Shown: positions 17,709-25,824, counted from the first letter of the stretch. The stretch is DNA of 64,000 bases from JAHEAO01 sp942492375 (GCA_942492375.1 CALOEL010000014.1:558001-622000), one strand, 5' to 3'. Notes: a model not told the origin generated them from the sequence alone. Numbers and translations are program-made.

Positions 17709-18317
17709 TTATTTTTCGCCGCTACCGTCGCCTTTGCCGTTGTCGCCACCGTTAGAGCCGCTGTCGCCTTTGCCGTCATCGCCGCCGCCGTCACCGTCGG
17801 AGCCGCTGTCGCCTTTGCCATCATCGCCGCCGCCGCCGTCATCGGAGCCGCCGCCTTTGCCGTCGTCACCACCGCCCGAGCCTCCGTCGCCAGAGCCGCC
17901 GTCGCCGCCGCCGCCACCACCAGAGCCGCCGTCGCCAGAGCCGCCGTCGTCACCATCGCCTGAACCTCCGGAGTCATCGCCACCGTCGCGATCGGATCGG
18001 AACCCACGATCGTCATTCTGGTCGTTCTGATTTCCCGGCGTGCCTTCGGCTATCGTCGCGGTCGCCGAATCGACGAGCAGCAGCGCGACTTCCGGACAAT
18101 TCCTCAGCGCTTCGTTCAATATCAGGTCATAGTCGGGAGATCGGCGAAGCCAGCTTAGATATGCTGGGTCGATCTGTTCCATGTTGCAGATATCGCGCTG
18201 CCCTTCAGAGAGCAGCGTTACGCGCGGATCATCCAGGCCCGCGCTCGCGAGGTTTCCCCCGTTGGCCTGGCTGGCGACTGCGATCAAGATTGTTGCAAGT
18301 GAATATTTCCGTATCAT
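17709..18317 (-). CDS. Secreted Gly/Asp/Ser-rich protein of unknown function
   Basis: A 202-residue protein with a signal peptide (MIRKYSLATILIAVASQANG), a short ordered region to about residue 95 (LSEGQRDICNMEQIDPAYLSWLRRSPDYDLILNEAL, two Cys at about 44 and 74 that could bridge), and a 100-residue tail made almost only of Gly, Asp, Ser and Lys in short repeats (GGSGDGGSGGG, DDGKGDSGS). The tail is acidic, disordered and repetitive at DNA level. Convergent with the BTLCP peptidase gene. Possibly a surface or matrix protein; no family recognised. Confidence 0.7.
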   Translation of the reverse strand: MIRKYSLATILIAVASQANGGNLASAGLDDPRVTLLSEGQRDICNMEQIDPAYLSWLRRSPDYDLILNEALRNCPEVALLLVDSATATIAEGTPGNQNDQNDDRGFRSDRDGGDDSGGSGDGDDGGSGDGGSGGGGGGDGGSGDGGSGGGDDGKGGGSDDGGGGDDGKGDSGSDGDGGGDDGKGDSGSNGGDNGKGDGSGEK

Positions 18318-18470
18318 TACACATACCCCTTATGGTTCTGAACAAACCATCGCGCCTACATGGCGCAAAACACCCGAGTCCTTTGTCCGCCAACCCGTCG
18401 CCGATTGTCAAATTCTTGCCGTATTCGATAGCGATAATAGTTGATTAGAGTCTTTTTTGCACCGATTCAC

Positions 18471-18485
18471 GCAACTAAAAGTTGC
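18471..18485. promoter_or_regulatory. Inverted repeat upstream of kbl-tdh
   Basis: GCAACT-aaa-AGTTGC, a perfect six-base inverted repeat 91 bases before kbl in an AT-rich tract. It is a candidate operator; the regulator is unknown. Confidence 0.35.
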
Positions 18486-18576
18486 AAGCCGTTCGGCATA
18501 GCGTCCGGTCCTCTCTCTTGCAGGTAAATGCGAAACTCCGTATGTCCGTTGGCCTAGCCACGGAAAGGCCGCCGCG

Positions 18577-19782
18577 ATGTCAGAGAACTTTCTCGCCGGT
18601 ATCAGAACTCTGCTGCAAGAGATCGACGAGGCTGGGCTGATGAAGGCGGAACGCCCGATCACTTCTGCGCAGGGCGGGACGGTCCAGGTCGAGGCGGCGG
18701 ATGGCGAACGCGAGGTCATCAACCTCTGCGCCAACAATTATCTCGGCCTCGCCAACCATCCGCGCCTGATCGCCGCGGCCAAGTCCGCGCTTGACGATCA
18801 CGGTTACGGGATGGCCAGCGTCCGGTTCATCTGCGGGACACAGGATCTGCACCGGCAGCTGGAACGGCGCATTGCCGAGTTCTTGGCCAAGGATGACAGC
18901 ATCCTCTTCGCGGCGTGCTTCGACGCGAACGGCGGCTTGTTCGAGCCGCTGCTCGGCCCGGAAGACGCGATCGTCTCGGACAGCTTGAACCATGCATCGA
19001 TCATCGACGGCGTCCGGCTGTGCAAGGCAAGACGTTACCGCTATGCCAATTCCGACATGGACGATCTAGAAACACAGCTCAAGTCGGCCCGCGACGGCGG
19101 CGCAAGTCACATCATGATCGCGACGGACGGCGTCTTCTCGATGGACGGCTACCTGGCGAAACTGCCCGAGATCACCGATCTGGCGGCGCGCTACGATGCC
19201 ATCGTCATGGTCGATGATTGCCACGCGACCGGCTTCATGGGGCCAAAGGGCGCGGGCATGCCGGCCCATTTCGGAGTGGCTGAAAGGGTCGACATCCTTA
19301 CCGGCACGCTCGGCAAGGCATTGGGAGGGGCGATGGGCGGCTATATCGCCGGACCTCAGCCGGTCATCGATTTGCTGCGTCAGCGGGCGCGCCCCTATCT
19401 GTTCTCGAACGCGCTGGCACCGGCCATTGTCGCGGCTTCTATCGAGGCGATCGACCTTGTGGAAGACAGCGACGACCTGCGCCGCCGGCTGTTCGACAAT
19501 GCCCGCCACTGGCGCGAGGGCCTGACGGATCTGGGATATGACCTGCTGCCGGGCGAACATCCGATCATCCCGGTGATGCTCGGTGAAGCGCGGCTGGCTC
19601 AGGATCTGGCGGCGCGGCTTTTCGAGCACGGTGTCTATGTCGCCGGGTTCTTCTTTCCGGTGGTGCCGAAGGGCCAAGCTCGCATCCGCACCCAGATGAA
19701 CGCCGCGCTTAGCCGGGACCAGCTTGACCGCGCGCTCGACGCATTCGGCAGGGCGGGCCGCGAAACAGGAGTTCTGTCATGA
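18577..19782 (+). CDS. kbl: Glycine C-acetyltransferase (2-amino-3-ketobutyrate CoA ligase)
   Basis: PLP enzyme that splits 2-amino-3-ketobutyrate with CoA into glycine and acetyl-CoA, the second step of threonine catabolism. 401 residues of the alpha-oxoamine synthase family; Schiff-base lysine is Lys247 (TGTLGKALGG), and the VDDCHATGF block (Asp213, His216) binds PLP. The C-terminal GFFFPVVPKGQARIRTQMNA is family-typical. The stop overlaps the tdh ATG by four bases (ATGA), so the two are co-translated. Confidence 0.97.
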   Translation: MSENFLAGIRTLLQEIDEAGLMKAERPITSAQGGTVQVEAADGEREVINLCANNYLGLANHPRLIAAAKSALDDHGYGMASVRFICGTQDLHRQLERRIAEFLAKDDSILFAACFDANGGLFEPLLGPEDAIVSDSLNHASIIDGVRLCKARRYRYANSDMDDLETQLKSARDGGASHIMIATDGVFSMDGYLAKLPEITDLAARYDAIVMVDDCHATGFMGPKGAGMPAHFGVAERVDILTGTLGKALGGAMGGYIAGPQPVIDLLRQRARPYLFSNALAPAIVAASIEAIDLVEDSDDLRRRLFDNARHWREGLTDLGYDLLPGEHPIIPVMLGEARLAQDLAARLFEHGVYVAGFFFPVVPKGQARIRTQMNAALSRDQLDRALDAFGRAGRETGVLS

Positions 19783-20816
19783 CGAACGAGATGAAGGCGC
19801 TGGTCAAGGCAAAGCCCGAACCCGGCCTCTGGATGGAGCATGTGCCGGTGCCCGAGATCGGCGAGGACGACGTGCTGATCCGGATCAACAAGACCGGGAT
19901 CTGCGGCACCGATGTCCATATCTGGAATTGGGACGAATGGGCCGCCCGCACCGTACCGGTGCCGCTTGTTACGGGTCACGAATTCGCCGGCGAAATCGTC
20001 GAGCTCGGCAAGGATGTGAAAGACCTGCAACTCGGCCAGCGGGTCAGCGGCGAAGGGCATCTGATCGGCAAGACCTCGCGCCAAAGCCGTGCGGGCAAGT
20101 TCCACCTCGACCCCGAAACCCGCGGCATCGGCGTCAACGAGCAGGGAGCCTTTGCACAATATCTGCGGCTGCCCGCCTTCAACGTCGTACCGCTTCCCGA
20201 TGAGGTCGATGACGAGATCGGCGCGATCCTCGATCCGTTGGGCAATGCCGTCCACACCGCGCTCAGCTTTGATCTTGTGGGCGAGGATGTGCTGATCACC
20301 GGTGCGGGGCCCATCGGCATCATGGCTGCCGCCGTCGCCCGCCATGTCGGCGCGCGCAACGTGGTCATCACCGATATCAACCCCGACCGGCTGGCGCTGG
20401 CCGAGAAAGTGACGGACCTCACGCCCGTCAATGTCGCCAACGAGGACCTGAAGGATGTCATCAAGCGCCTGAAGATGCGTGAAGGCTTCGACGTCGGGCT
20501 GGAAATGTCCGGTAACCAGCGCGCACTCGACCAGATGGTCGAAGCGCTGGTCATGGGTGGCCGCATCGCGCTGCTGGGCATCCCGCCGGGGAAAAGCCCG
20601 GTGGACTGGAGCCGGATCGTCTTCAAGGCGATCACCATCAAGGGCGTTTACGGGCGCGAAATCTTCGAGACTTGGTACAAGATGTTGGCGATGCTGCAGA
20701 ACGGGCTCGATGTTCGCAACGTCATCACCCACCGCCTGAAGGTTGACGATTTCGTCAAGGGCTTCGACGTGATGCGCAGCGGCTCCAGCGGCAAGGTCGT
20801 GCTGGATTGGACGTGA
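19779..20816 (+). CDS. tdh: L-threonine 3-dehydrogenase
   Basis: NAD-dependent oxidation of L-threonine to 2-amino-3-ketobutyrate, the substrate of Kbl. 345 residues of the medium-chain alcohol dehydrogenase family. Catalytic zinc ligands fit Cys42 (ICGTDVH) and the GHEFAGE block; the Rossmann motif is GAGPIGIMAA. The structural-zinc lobe reads GHLIGKTSRQSRAGKFHLD, where the E. coli enzyme has four Cys; here they are Gly, Ser, Ser and Asp, so that lobe should hold no zinc. Co-translated with kbl. Confidence 0.96.
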   Translation: MTNEMKALVKAKPEPGLWMEHVPVPEIGEDDVLIRINKTGICGTDVHIWNWDEWAARTVPVPLVTGHEFAGEIVELGKDVKDLQLGQRVSGEGHLIGKTSRQSRAGKFHLDPETRGIGVNEQGAFAQYLRLPAFNVVPLPDEVDDEIGAILDPLGNAVHTALSFDLVGEDVLITGAGPIGIMAAAVARHVGARNVVITDINPDRLALAEKVTDLTPVNVANEDLKDVIKRLKMREGFDVGLEMSGNQRALDQMVEALVMGGRIALLGIPPGKSPVDWSRIVFKAITIKGVYGREIFETWYKMLAMLQNGLDVRNVITHRLKVDDFVKGFDVMRSGSSGKVVLDWT

Positions 20817-20887
20817 AGCCGCTTGGGCTTGAACTGGCGTGGCAAAGCGCGTATCTGCCGCCCACTCGGTGAAAAAGGTATGTCGAC

Positions 20888-21088
20888 ATGGCAAAGACAG
20901 CGAATCCGCTTCAGTTCATCCAGCAAGTGCGGGCCGAAGTGGCCAAGGTCGTCTGGCCGACCCGGCGCGAAGTGCTGCTGACCACCGGCATGGTCTTCGT
21001 CATGGCTACTCTGACGGCGATCTTCTTCTTTTTCGTCGATTTGCTGATCCGCACCGGCCTTCAGGGCCTGTTGGGGATGTTCGGCTAG
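20888..21088 (+). CDS. secE: Preprotein translocase subunit SecE
   Basis: Single-membrane-span SecE (66 residues), essential subunit of the SecYEG channel. It shows the conserved amphipathic helix FIQQVRAEVAKVVWPTRREV and one transmembrane segment (about residues 32-56, TTGMVFVMATLTAIFFFFVDLLI). Short form as in most alphaproteobacteria. It precedes nusG as in nearly all bacteria. Confidence 0.95.
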   Translation: MAKTANPLQFIQQVRAEVAKVVWPTRREVLLTTGMVFVMATLTAIFFFFVDLLIRTGLQGLLGMFG

Positions 21089-21270
21089 GATTGAGCCTGC
21101 AGAAGGCTTGAATTCATCCCCATTCGCTTGTAATGCGGGCGCAATTCCCTGACATGGCGTGCTTCGAATCGAGTTTCACGCCGCTTTTTGTTGCCGGGGC
21201 GGCGGTGTAACCGCCTGACGAAATTGAACAATTTTCCGGTAAGTGCCGGAGCAGATGCAAGGGCTTGGCA

Positions 21271-21804
21271 ATGGCGAAACGATGGTATTCGGTGAGCGTC
21301 CTCTCGAACTACGAGAAGAAGATTGCCGAACAGATCCGGCACGACGTCGCCGCCGCTGGACTTGAGGAAGAGATCGAGGAAGTGCTGGTGCCGACCGAGG
21401 AGGTCATCGAGGTGCGTCGTGGTAAGAAGGTCACCGCCGAACGCCGCTTCATGCCGGGTTATGTTCTGGTGCGGATGGAGATGACCGACAAGGGCTACCA
21501 CCTGATCAACTCGATCAACCGGGTTACCGGTTTCCTCGGCCCGCAGGGCAAGCCGATGCCGATGAAGGATGACGAGGTCAACGCGATCCTCAACCGCGTC
21601 GAGGAAGGCCAGGAGGCCCCCCGCACGCTGATCCATTTCGAAACCGGCGAGAAGGTGTCGGTGTCCGATGGACCGTTCGAAGGCTTCGACGGCATGGTCG
21701 AGGAAGTGGACGAAGACAACCAGCGCCTGAAGGTGACGGTGTCGATCTTTGGCCGGGCGACCCCGGTCGAACTGGAATTCACGCAGGTCGCCAAACGCGG
21801 CTGA
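21271..21804 (+). CDS. nusG: Transcription termination/antitermination factor NusG
   Basis: Spt5-like factor (177 residues) that binds RNA polymerase and links it to Rho or the ribosome. The N-terminal NGN domain begins KRWYSVSVLSNYEKKIAEQI with RRFMPGYVLVRMEMTD; the KOW domain is GEKVSVSDGPFEGFDGMVEEVDED. Start ATG 21271, preceded by an AAGGG site; a TTG six bases earlier is in frame but unlikely. The KOW strand ends FGRATPVELEFTQV as usual. Confidence 0.97.
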   Translation: MAKRWYSVSVLSNYEKKIAEQIRHDVAAAGLEEEIEEVLVPTEEVIEVRRGKKVTAERRFMPGYVLVRMEMTDKGYHLINSINRVTGFLGPQGKPMPMKDDEVNAILNRVEEGQEAPRTLIHFETGEKVSVSDGPFEGFDGMVEEVDEDNQRLKVTVSIFGRATPVELEFTQVAKRG

Positions 21805-21866
21805 CGTGATGTGAGTGTGGGAGGCCAGGGCGCGCGCGTCTGTCGGCCGGACCACTAAACCGAAGA

Positions 21867-21890
21867 CCGCCGGCATCGCGATGTTGGCGG
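21867..21890 (+). promoter_or_regulatory. Stem-loop in the rplK leader, candidate L1 autoregulatory site
   Basis: CCGCCGGCATC-gc-GATGTTGGCGG forms an eleven-pair stem with two G-U pairs and a two-base loop, 22 bases before the rplK start and just before its AAAGGAGAGG site. In E. coli, L1 represses its own operon from the rplK leader; that this hairpin does so here is an inference. Confidence 0.45.
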
Positions 21891-21912
21891 AGGTGAGAAA
21901 AGGAGAGGCCTC

Positions 21913-22341
21913 ATGGCCAAGAAACTCGTAGGCACGCTGAAGCTTCAAGTGAAAGCGGGCCAGGCTAACCCGTCCCCGCCGGTCGGCCCCGCATTGGGTC
22001 AGCGCGGCATCAATATCATGGAATTCTGCAAGGCGTTCAACGCCAAGACGCAGGAGATGGAGCCGGGCGCACCCTGCCCGACGGTGATTTCCTACTATCA
22101 GGACAAATCGTTCTCGATGGAAATCAAGACGCCGCCGGCATCCTACTACCTCAAGAAGGCCGCCAAGCTGAAATCCGGCTCCAAGACCCCGGGCCGCGAT
22201 ACCGCTGGTTCGGTTTCCGTGGCGCAGGTCAAGGAAATCGCCGAGGCCAAGATGAAGGACCTCAACGCGACCAGCGTCGAGGCCGCAATGCAGATCATCC
22301 TGGGCTCCGCACGGTCCATGGGCATCGAGGTGAAGGGATAA
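21913..22341 (+). CDS. rplK: 50S ribosomal protein L11
   Basis: Ribosomal protein L11 (142 residues), the flexible GTPase-centre protein contacting 23S rRNA and translation factors. It shows the N-terminal KLQVKAGQANPSPPVGPALGQRGINIMEFCKAFNA and the C-terminal rRNA-binding domain ending NATSVEAAMQIILGSARSMGIEV. Preceded by an AAGGAGAGG site and the leader hairpin. rplA follows after five bases. Confidence 0.98.
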   Translation: MAKKLVGTLKLQVKAGQANPSPPVGPALGQRGINIMEFCKAFNAKTQEMEPGAPCPTVISYYQDKSFSMEIKTPPASYYLKKAAKLKSGSKTPGRDTAGSVSVAQVKEIAEAKMKDLNATSVEAAMQIILGSARSMGIEVKG

Positions 22342-22346
22342 TCGTC

Positions 22347-23045
22347 ATGGCGAAACTCGGAAAAAGGACCCGCGCCGCACGCGAGGCTTTCAACGGCAAG
22401 GACAACGTTTCGGTCGAAGAGGCTGTCAAGCTGGTCAAAGGCAACGCGAAGTCGAAATTCGACGAAACCGTCGAAATCGCGCTGAACCTCGGCGTTGACC
22501 CGCGTCACGCGGACCAGATGGTCCGCGGCGTGGTGACCTTGCCGAACGGCACCGGCAAGACGGTGCGCGTGGCGGTCTTTGCCCGCGGCGACAAGGCGGA
22601 AGAGGCCAAGAAGGCGGGCGCGGACATCGTCGGCGCCGAAGATCTGATGGAAACCATCCAGGGCGGCAAGATCGAGTTCGATCGCTGCATCGCCACCCCC
22701 GACATGATGCCGATCGTCGGCCGTCTGGGCAAGGTGCTGGGTCCGCGCAACCTGATGCCGAACCCCAAGGTCGGCACGGTGACGATGGACGTGAAAGCGG
22801 CCGTCGAAGCTGCCAAGGGCGGCGAGGTTCAGTTCAAGGCTGAAAAGGCCGGTGTGGTACATGCCGGCGTCGGCAAGGCAAGCTTCGACGAAAAGCAACT
22901 GGTCGAGAATGTCCGCGCCTTCGTCGACGCGGTCCAGAAGGCAAAGCCGTCGGGCGCAAAGGGCAGCTACATGAAGAAAGTGTCGCTGTCCTCGACGATG
23001 GGTCCGGGCGTTTCCATCGACGTGGTTTCGGCCACCGGCAACTGA
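22347..23045 (+). CDS. rplA: 50S ribosomal protein L1
   Basis: Ribosomal protein L1 (232 residues), the stalk protein next to the E site and, in other bacteria, the repressor of the L11 operon. Signature blocks are the KFDETVEIALNLGVDPRHADQMVRG strand, GPRNLMPNPKVGTVT and FRAFVDAV-type FVDAVQKAKPSGAKGSY. A terminator follows, and the next ribosomal gene (rplJ) is 1.8 kb away instead of adjacent. Confidence 0.98.
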   Translation: MAKLGKRTRAAREAFNGKDNVSVEEAVKLVKGNAKSKFDETVEIALNLGVDPRHADQMVRGVVTLPNGTGKTVRVAVFARGDKAEEAKKAGADIVGAEDLMETIQGGKIEFDRCIATPDMMPIVGRLGKVLGPRNLMPNPKVGTVTMDVKAAVEAAKGGEVQFKAEKAGVVHAGVGKASFDEKQLVENVRAFVDAVQKAKPSGAKGSYMKKVSLSSTMGPGVSIDVVSATGN

Positions 23046-23070
23046 TCGCGCGAAAATCGCGGAACGGGAA

Positions 23071-23095
23071 GGCGGGTCATCTGGCCCGCCTTTTT
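23071..23095 (+). terminator. Rho-independent terminator after rplA
   Basis: GGCGGG-tcatctgg-CCCGCC followed by TTTTT. It ends the rplKA transcript and separates it from rplJL. Confidence 0.9.
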
Positions 23096-23105
23096 CGTTT
23101 CCAGT

Positions 23106-23573
23106 TCAGCCGTCGACCGGCAGGGCGGTCCGGTACTTCTTCTGCCGAAGCACGAAATGCGTCGTCGAGGAGCGCACGATACCCAAGTGCAGAATGCGGT
23201 GCATGATGAAATCCTCGAGCCGCTCAGGATCCTCTGCCACGACTTTCAGCAGGTAGTCATCAGAGCCGGTGATCGAGCAGCATTCCACCACCTGATCCTG
23301 ATGCGCGACGAACTCGTCGAACAGCGCGATGGTTTCCTGTCTGTGGTCGGTCAGCGACACATGAACGAATGCCAGCGTGTTCAGGCCGAGCTTGCGCCGG
23401 TCGATCAGCGCGACGTATCCCCTGATCAAACCGGACTCCTCCAGCTTTCGAACCCGACGCCAACACGGCGACACTGACAGCGCCACCCGGTCCGCCAGTT
23501 CTTGCATGCTGATCTTGCCGTCCTCCTGAAGGGCGCGCAGGATCGCACGATCGTGACCGTCCAGTTCAGGCAT
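23106..23573 (-). CDS. Lrp/AsnC family transcriptional regulator
   Basis: Feast/famine regulator of 155 residues. The N-terminal winged helix-turn-helix is clear (LDGHDRAILRALQEDGKISMQELADRVALSVSPCWRRVRKLEESGLI, about residues 4-50), and the C-terminal RAM domain has CCSITGSDDYLLKVVAEDPERLEDF, the ligand-binding strand. It is divergent from phhA with a 125-base shared control region, so it probably regulates phenylalanine hydroxylation, with an aromatic amino acid as effector. That assignment is by position only. Confidence 0.93.
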   Translation of the reverse strand: MPELDGHDRAILRALQEDGKISMQELADRVALSVSPCWRRVRKLEESGLIRGYVALIDRRKLGLNTLAFVHVSLTDHRQETIALFDEFVAHQDQVVECCSITGSDDYLLKVVAEDPERLEDFIMHRILHLGIVRSSTTHFVLRQKKYRTALPVDG

Positions 23574-23588
23574 GGTTTCCCCCTAAAA

Positions 23589-23609
23589 ATCAATTTCATG
23601 AAAAATAAT
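23589..23609. promoter_or_regulatory. Candidate Lrp-type operator between lrp-like gene and phhA
   Basis: An AT-rich imperfect palindrome, CAATT-n11-AATTG, lies between the two divergent start codons. Lrp-family sites are AT-rich palindromes of this size. Only the symmetry and base composition are seen. Confidence 0.35.
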
Positions 23610-23698
23610 TGCGCCAAGCGGGGGAAACCGCAACCGGAATGCACGGTTTTTGCCTCATTTTTGTGAGATAATGGGCCAGCAACAATGGATCAGCGTCA

Positions 23699-24496
23699 AT
23701 GCCGAAGTCGACAGCCTATTCCGCCAAGATACCCGACAGCGACGGGTTCATCTTGTACACGCCCGAAGAAGATGCGGTCTGGCGTGATCTCGTGGCCGCT
23801 CAGTTGCCCAATGTGCAGCGACATGCGGCGCGCGAATACCTGGCGGGACTGGAGAAGATGAATCTTCCCGTCAACCGTGTCCCGCAATGTCCGGACATGT
23901 CCGCGATCCTAAGGGATCTGACCGGCTGGCAGGTCGAACCGGTCCCCGCGCTGATCGGTTTTGGCAAGTTCTTCGGGATGCTCGCGAACCGGACCTTTCC
24001 CGCCGCCTCGTTCATTCGCAGCCGCGAAGATTTCGACTATATTGAGGAGCCGGACATCTTTCACGAGATCTTCGGCCATACGCCCCTGTTGACCGACCCC
24101 CGCTTCGCCGCTTTTTCCGAAGCGATCGGGCAGGCCGGAGCGCGGGCAGAGAAGTCGGACTATTCTTGGCTGATAAGACTCTACTGGTTCTCGATCGAGT
24201 TCGGGCTGACCCGGCAGGACGAACAGATCAAGGCCCTCGGTTCAGGGCTTGCCTCCTCGCCGACCGAACTGCCCTATGCGGTCACGAGCGATGTCGCCGA
24301 ACGTCGGCCGTTCGATGTGATCGACATCTTGCGTACGCCCTACCGGATCGACATCCATCAGCCGGTCTATTTCGTCTTGGAGGATATCGACGCGCTCTTC
24401 GCCGCTGCCGACCGCGACCTTATCGCGGATATCCGCAAGGCCCAGTCGCTCGGCCTTCATGCCCCGAAATTTCCGCCAAAGCAGCTTGCGTCGTGA
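23699..24496 (+). CDS. phhA: Phenylalanine 4-monooxygenase
   Basis: Pterin- and iron-dependent hydroxylation of phenylalanine to tyrosine. 265 residues, the compact bacterial form. The iron ligands fit His122 and His127 (FHEIFGHTPLL) and Glu167 (FSIEFGL). The N-terminal block LPNVQRHAAREYLAGLEKM and the pterin loop GFGKFFGMLANRTFP are family-typical. No pterin dehydratase (phhB) is next to it, which is unusual compared with pseudomonads. Its position between rplA and rplJ breaks a normally continuous ribosomal cluster. Confidence 0.96.
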   Translation: MPKSTAYSAKIPDSDGFILYTPEEDAVWRDLVAAQLPNVQRHAAREYLAGLEKMNLPVNRVPQCPDMSAILRDLTGWQVEPVPALIGFGKFFGMLANRTFPAASFIRSREDFDYIEEPDIFHEIFGHTPLLTDPRFAAFSEAIGQAGARAEKSDYSWLIRLYWFSIEFGLTRQDEQIKALGSGLASSPTELPYAVTSDVAERRPFDVIDILRTPYRIDIHQPVYFVLEDIDALFAAADRDLIADIRKAQSLGLHAPKFPPKQLAS

Positions 24497-24832
24497 TCGC
24501 AAGCGCGGCTAGACTTGCGGGGTATAATCCGAATGTGAACGGTGCCGTAGCGAAGCGGCGTCGTTTTCGCAGTTTGCCCCTTCACATTCCCCGCCAAACC
24601 CCCTAAGACCGCCTCCGTTCAGGGGGCCACGGATTCGTGGCCACTCGGACGATTCGTCCAAGAAGGTGGGTGGCTGCGGCCGTAAATCCTGCCTGAGACG
24701 GGAAATGAACAAAGAATTCCGCGGCTTACGCCTCGGGCGAATTTGCGAAGGACCCGTAAGGACCCGATTGTCGGGCACTTGCCCGGCAAAATACGAGCCG
24801 GAGGGGTCACCCTCCAAAATTGGAGTGAAACT
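24497..24832 (+). other. rplJ leader and promoter region (no gene)
   Basis: The 336 bases before rplJ hold no credible gene. They contain a perfect -10 box TATAAT (24523-24528) without a clear -35, a stem GGCCACG-gatt-CGTGGCC (24625-24642), and a second stem GGAGGG-gtca-CCCTCC (24800-24815) just before the start. In E. coli, L10 with L7/L12 binds a leader of similar length to repress translation; I infer a similar role here. Confidence 0.5.
24523..24528 (+). promoter_or_regulatory. Candidate -10 element upstream of rplJL-rpoBC
   Basis: Perfect TATAAT in a GC-rich context, 305 bases before rplJ, just after phhA. No TTGACA-like hexamer is found at the right distance, so it is a weakly supported promoter. 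Confidence 0.35.
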
Positions 24833-25348
24833 GTGGATAGAGCCCAGAAAGAGAAAGTGGTCGAGGAACTCGGCCAGATCTTTGAAAGCTCTGGCGTCGT
24901 AGTGGTAGCACATTACGCAGGTCTCACGGTTGCCGAAATGCAGGATCTGCGCGCGCAAATGCGTGCCGAAGGTGGGTCCGTACGCGTTGCCAAGAACAAG
25001 CTCGCCAAAATCGCCCTTGAGGGAACGCCGAACGCTTCGATCGCCGATCTTCTCACTGGTATGACCGTACTGGCCTATTCCGAAGACCCTGTGGCAGCTG
25101 CCAAGGTCGTGGATGCATATGCCAAGAAGAACGAAAAGCTCGTTATTCTGGGTGGAGCAATGGCTGGCACGGCTCTGGACGTCGACGGTGTGAAAGCTGT
25201 CGCCAAGATGCCGTCGCGCGAGGAGCTTATCGCTTCCATCGTCGGTTGCATCGCGGCGCCCGCCGCCAACATCGCCGGTGCCATTGGCGCGCCTGCTTCG
25301 AACATCGCAAGCATCCTTTCCACGATCGAGGAAAAGGCGGCTGCATAA
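24833..25348 (+). CDS. rplJ: 50S ribosomal protein L10
   Basis: Ribosomal protein L10 (171 residues), base of the L7/L12 stalk. I chose the GTG at 24833 (VDRAQKEKVVEELGQIF) because it has a GGAG site seven bases upstream and gives the usual L10 length; an in-frame ATG at 24743 would add 30 unrelated residues. Conserved blocks are VVAHYAGLTVAEMQDLRAQMR, RVAKNKLAKIAL and the C-terminal L7/L12-binding helix. rplL follows after 69 bases. Confidence 0.96.
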   Translation: MDRAQKEKVVEELGQIFESSGVVVVAHYAGLTVAEMQDLRAQMRAEGGSVRVAKNKLAKIALEGTPNASIADLLTGMTVLAYSEDPVAAAKVVDAYAKKNEKLVILGGAMAGTALDVDGVKAVAKMPSREELIASIVGCIAAPAANIAGAIGAPASNIASILSTIEEKAAA

Positions 25349-25417
25349 GCAACCCATGATCTGTGTGGCTTGAAACCATGCACGTTGGAACACATCTAGA
25401 AGAACGGAAACAGTAAA

Positions 25418-25792
25418 ATGGCTGATCTGAAGAAACTTGCTAAAGAGATCGTCGAGCTGACGCTTCTCGAAGCTCAGGAACTGAAAACCATCCTGAAAGA
25501 CGAATACGGCATCGAGCCCGCAGCTGGCGGCGCAGTGATGATGGCCGGTCCCGCTGCCGAAGCTGGTGCTGCCGAAGAAGAAAAGACCGAGTTCGACGTC
25601 GTCCTGAAGAACGCCGGCGCCCAGAAGATCAACGTGATCAAGGAAGTCCGCGCGATCACCGGTCTTGGCCTGAAAGAAGCCAAGGACCTGGTCGAAGCCG
25701 GCGGCAAGGTCAAGGAAGGCGCGGCGAAGGCCGAAGCCGAAGAGATCAAGGCGAAGCTGGAAGCAGCCGGCGCCGAAGTCGAGCTGGCCTAA
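25418..25792 (+). CDS. rplL: 50S ribosomal protein L7/L12
   Basis: Stalk protein L7/L12 (124 residues), a multi-copy acidic factor-binding protein. N-terminal dimer domain (DLKKLAKEIVELTLLEAQELKTIL), an Ala/Gly/Glu hinge (PAAGGAVMMAGPAAEAGAAEEE), and the C-terminal domain KTEFDVVLKNAGAQKINVIKEVRAITGLGLKEAKDLVE. rpoB begins 238 bases later, behind a hairpin. Confidence 0.98.
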   Translation: MADLKKLAKEIVELTLLEAQELKTILKDEYGIEPAAGGAVMMAGPAAEAGAAEEEKTEFDVVLKNAGAQKINVIKEVRAITGLGLKEAKDLVEAGGKVKEGAAKAEAEEIKAKLEAAGAEVELA

Positions 25793-25824
25793 GAGCCGGG
25801 GCCGAAAGGCCCGACACATTACAA

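Noticed and set aside
17709..18030. Repetitive DNA in the Gly-rich gene read as a CRISPR-like array
   Set aside because: Repeats are short, irregular multiples of three and fit a Gly/Asp/Ser protein tail; no spacers.
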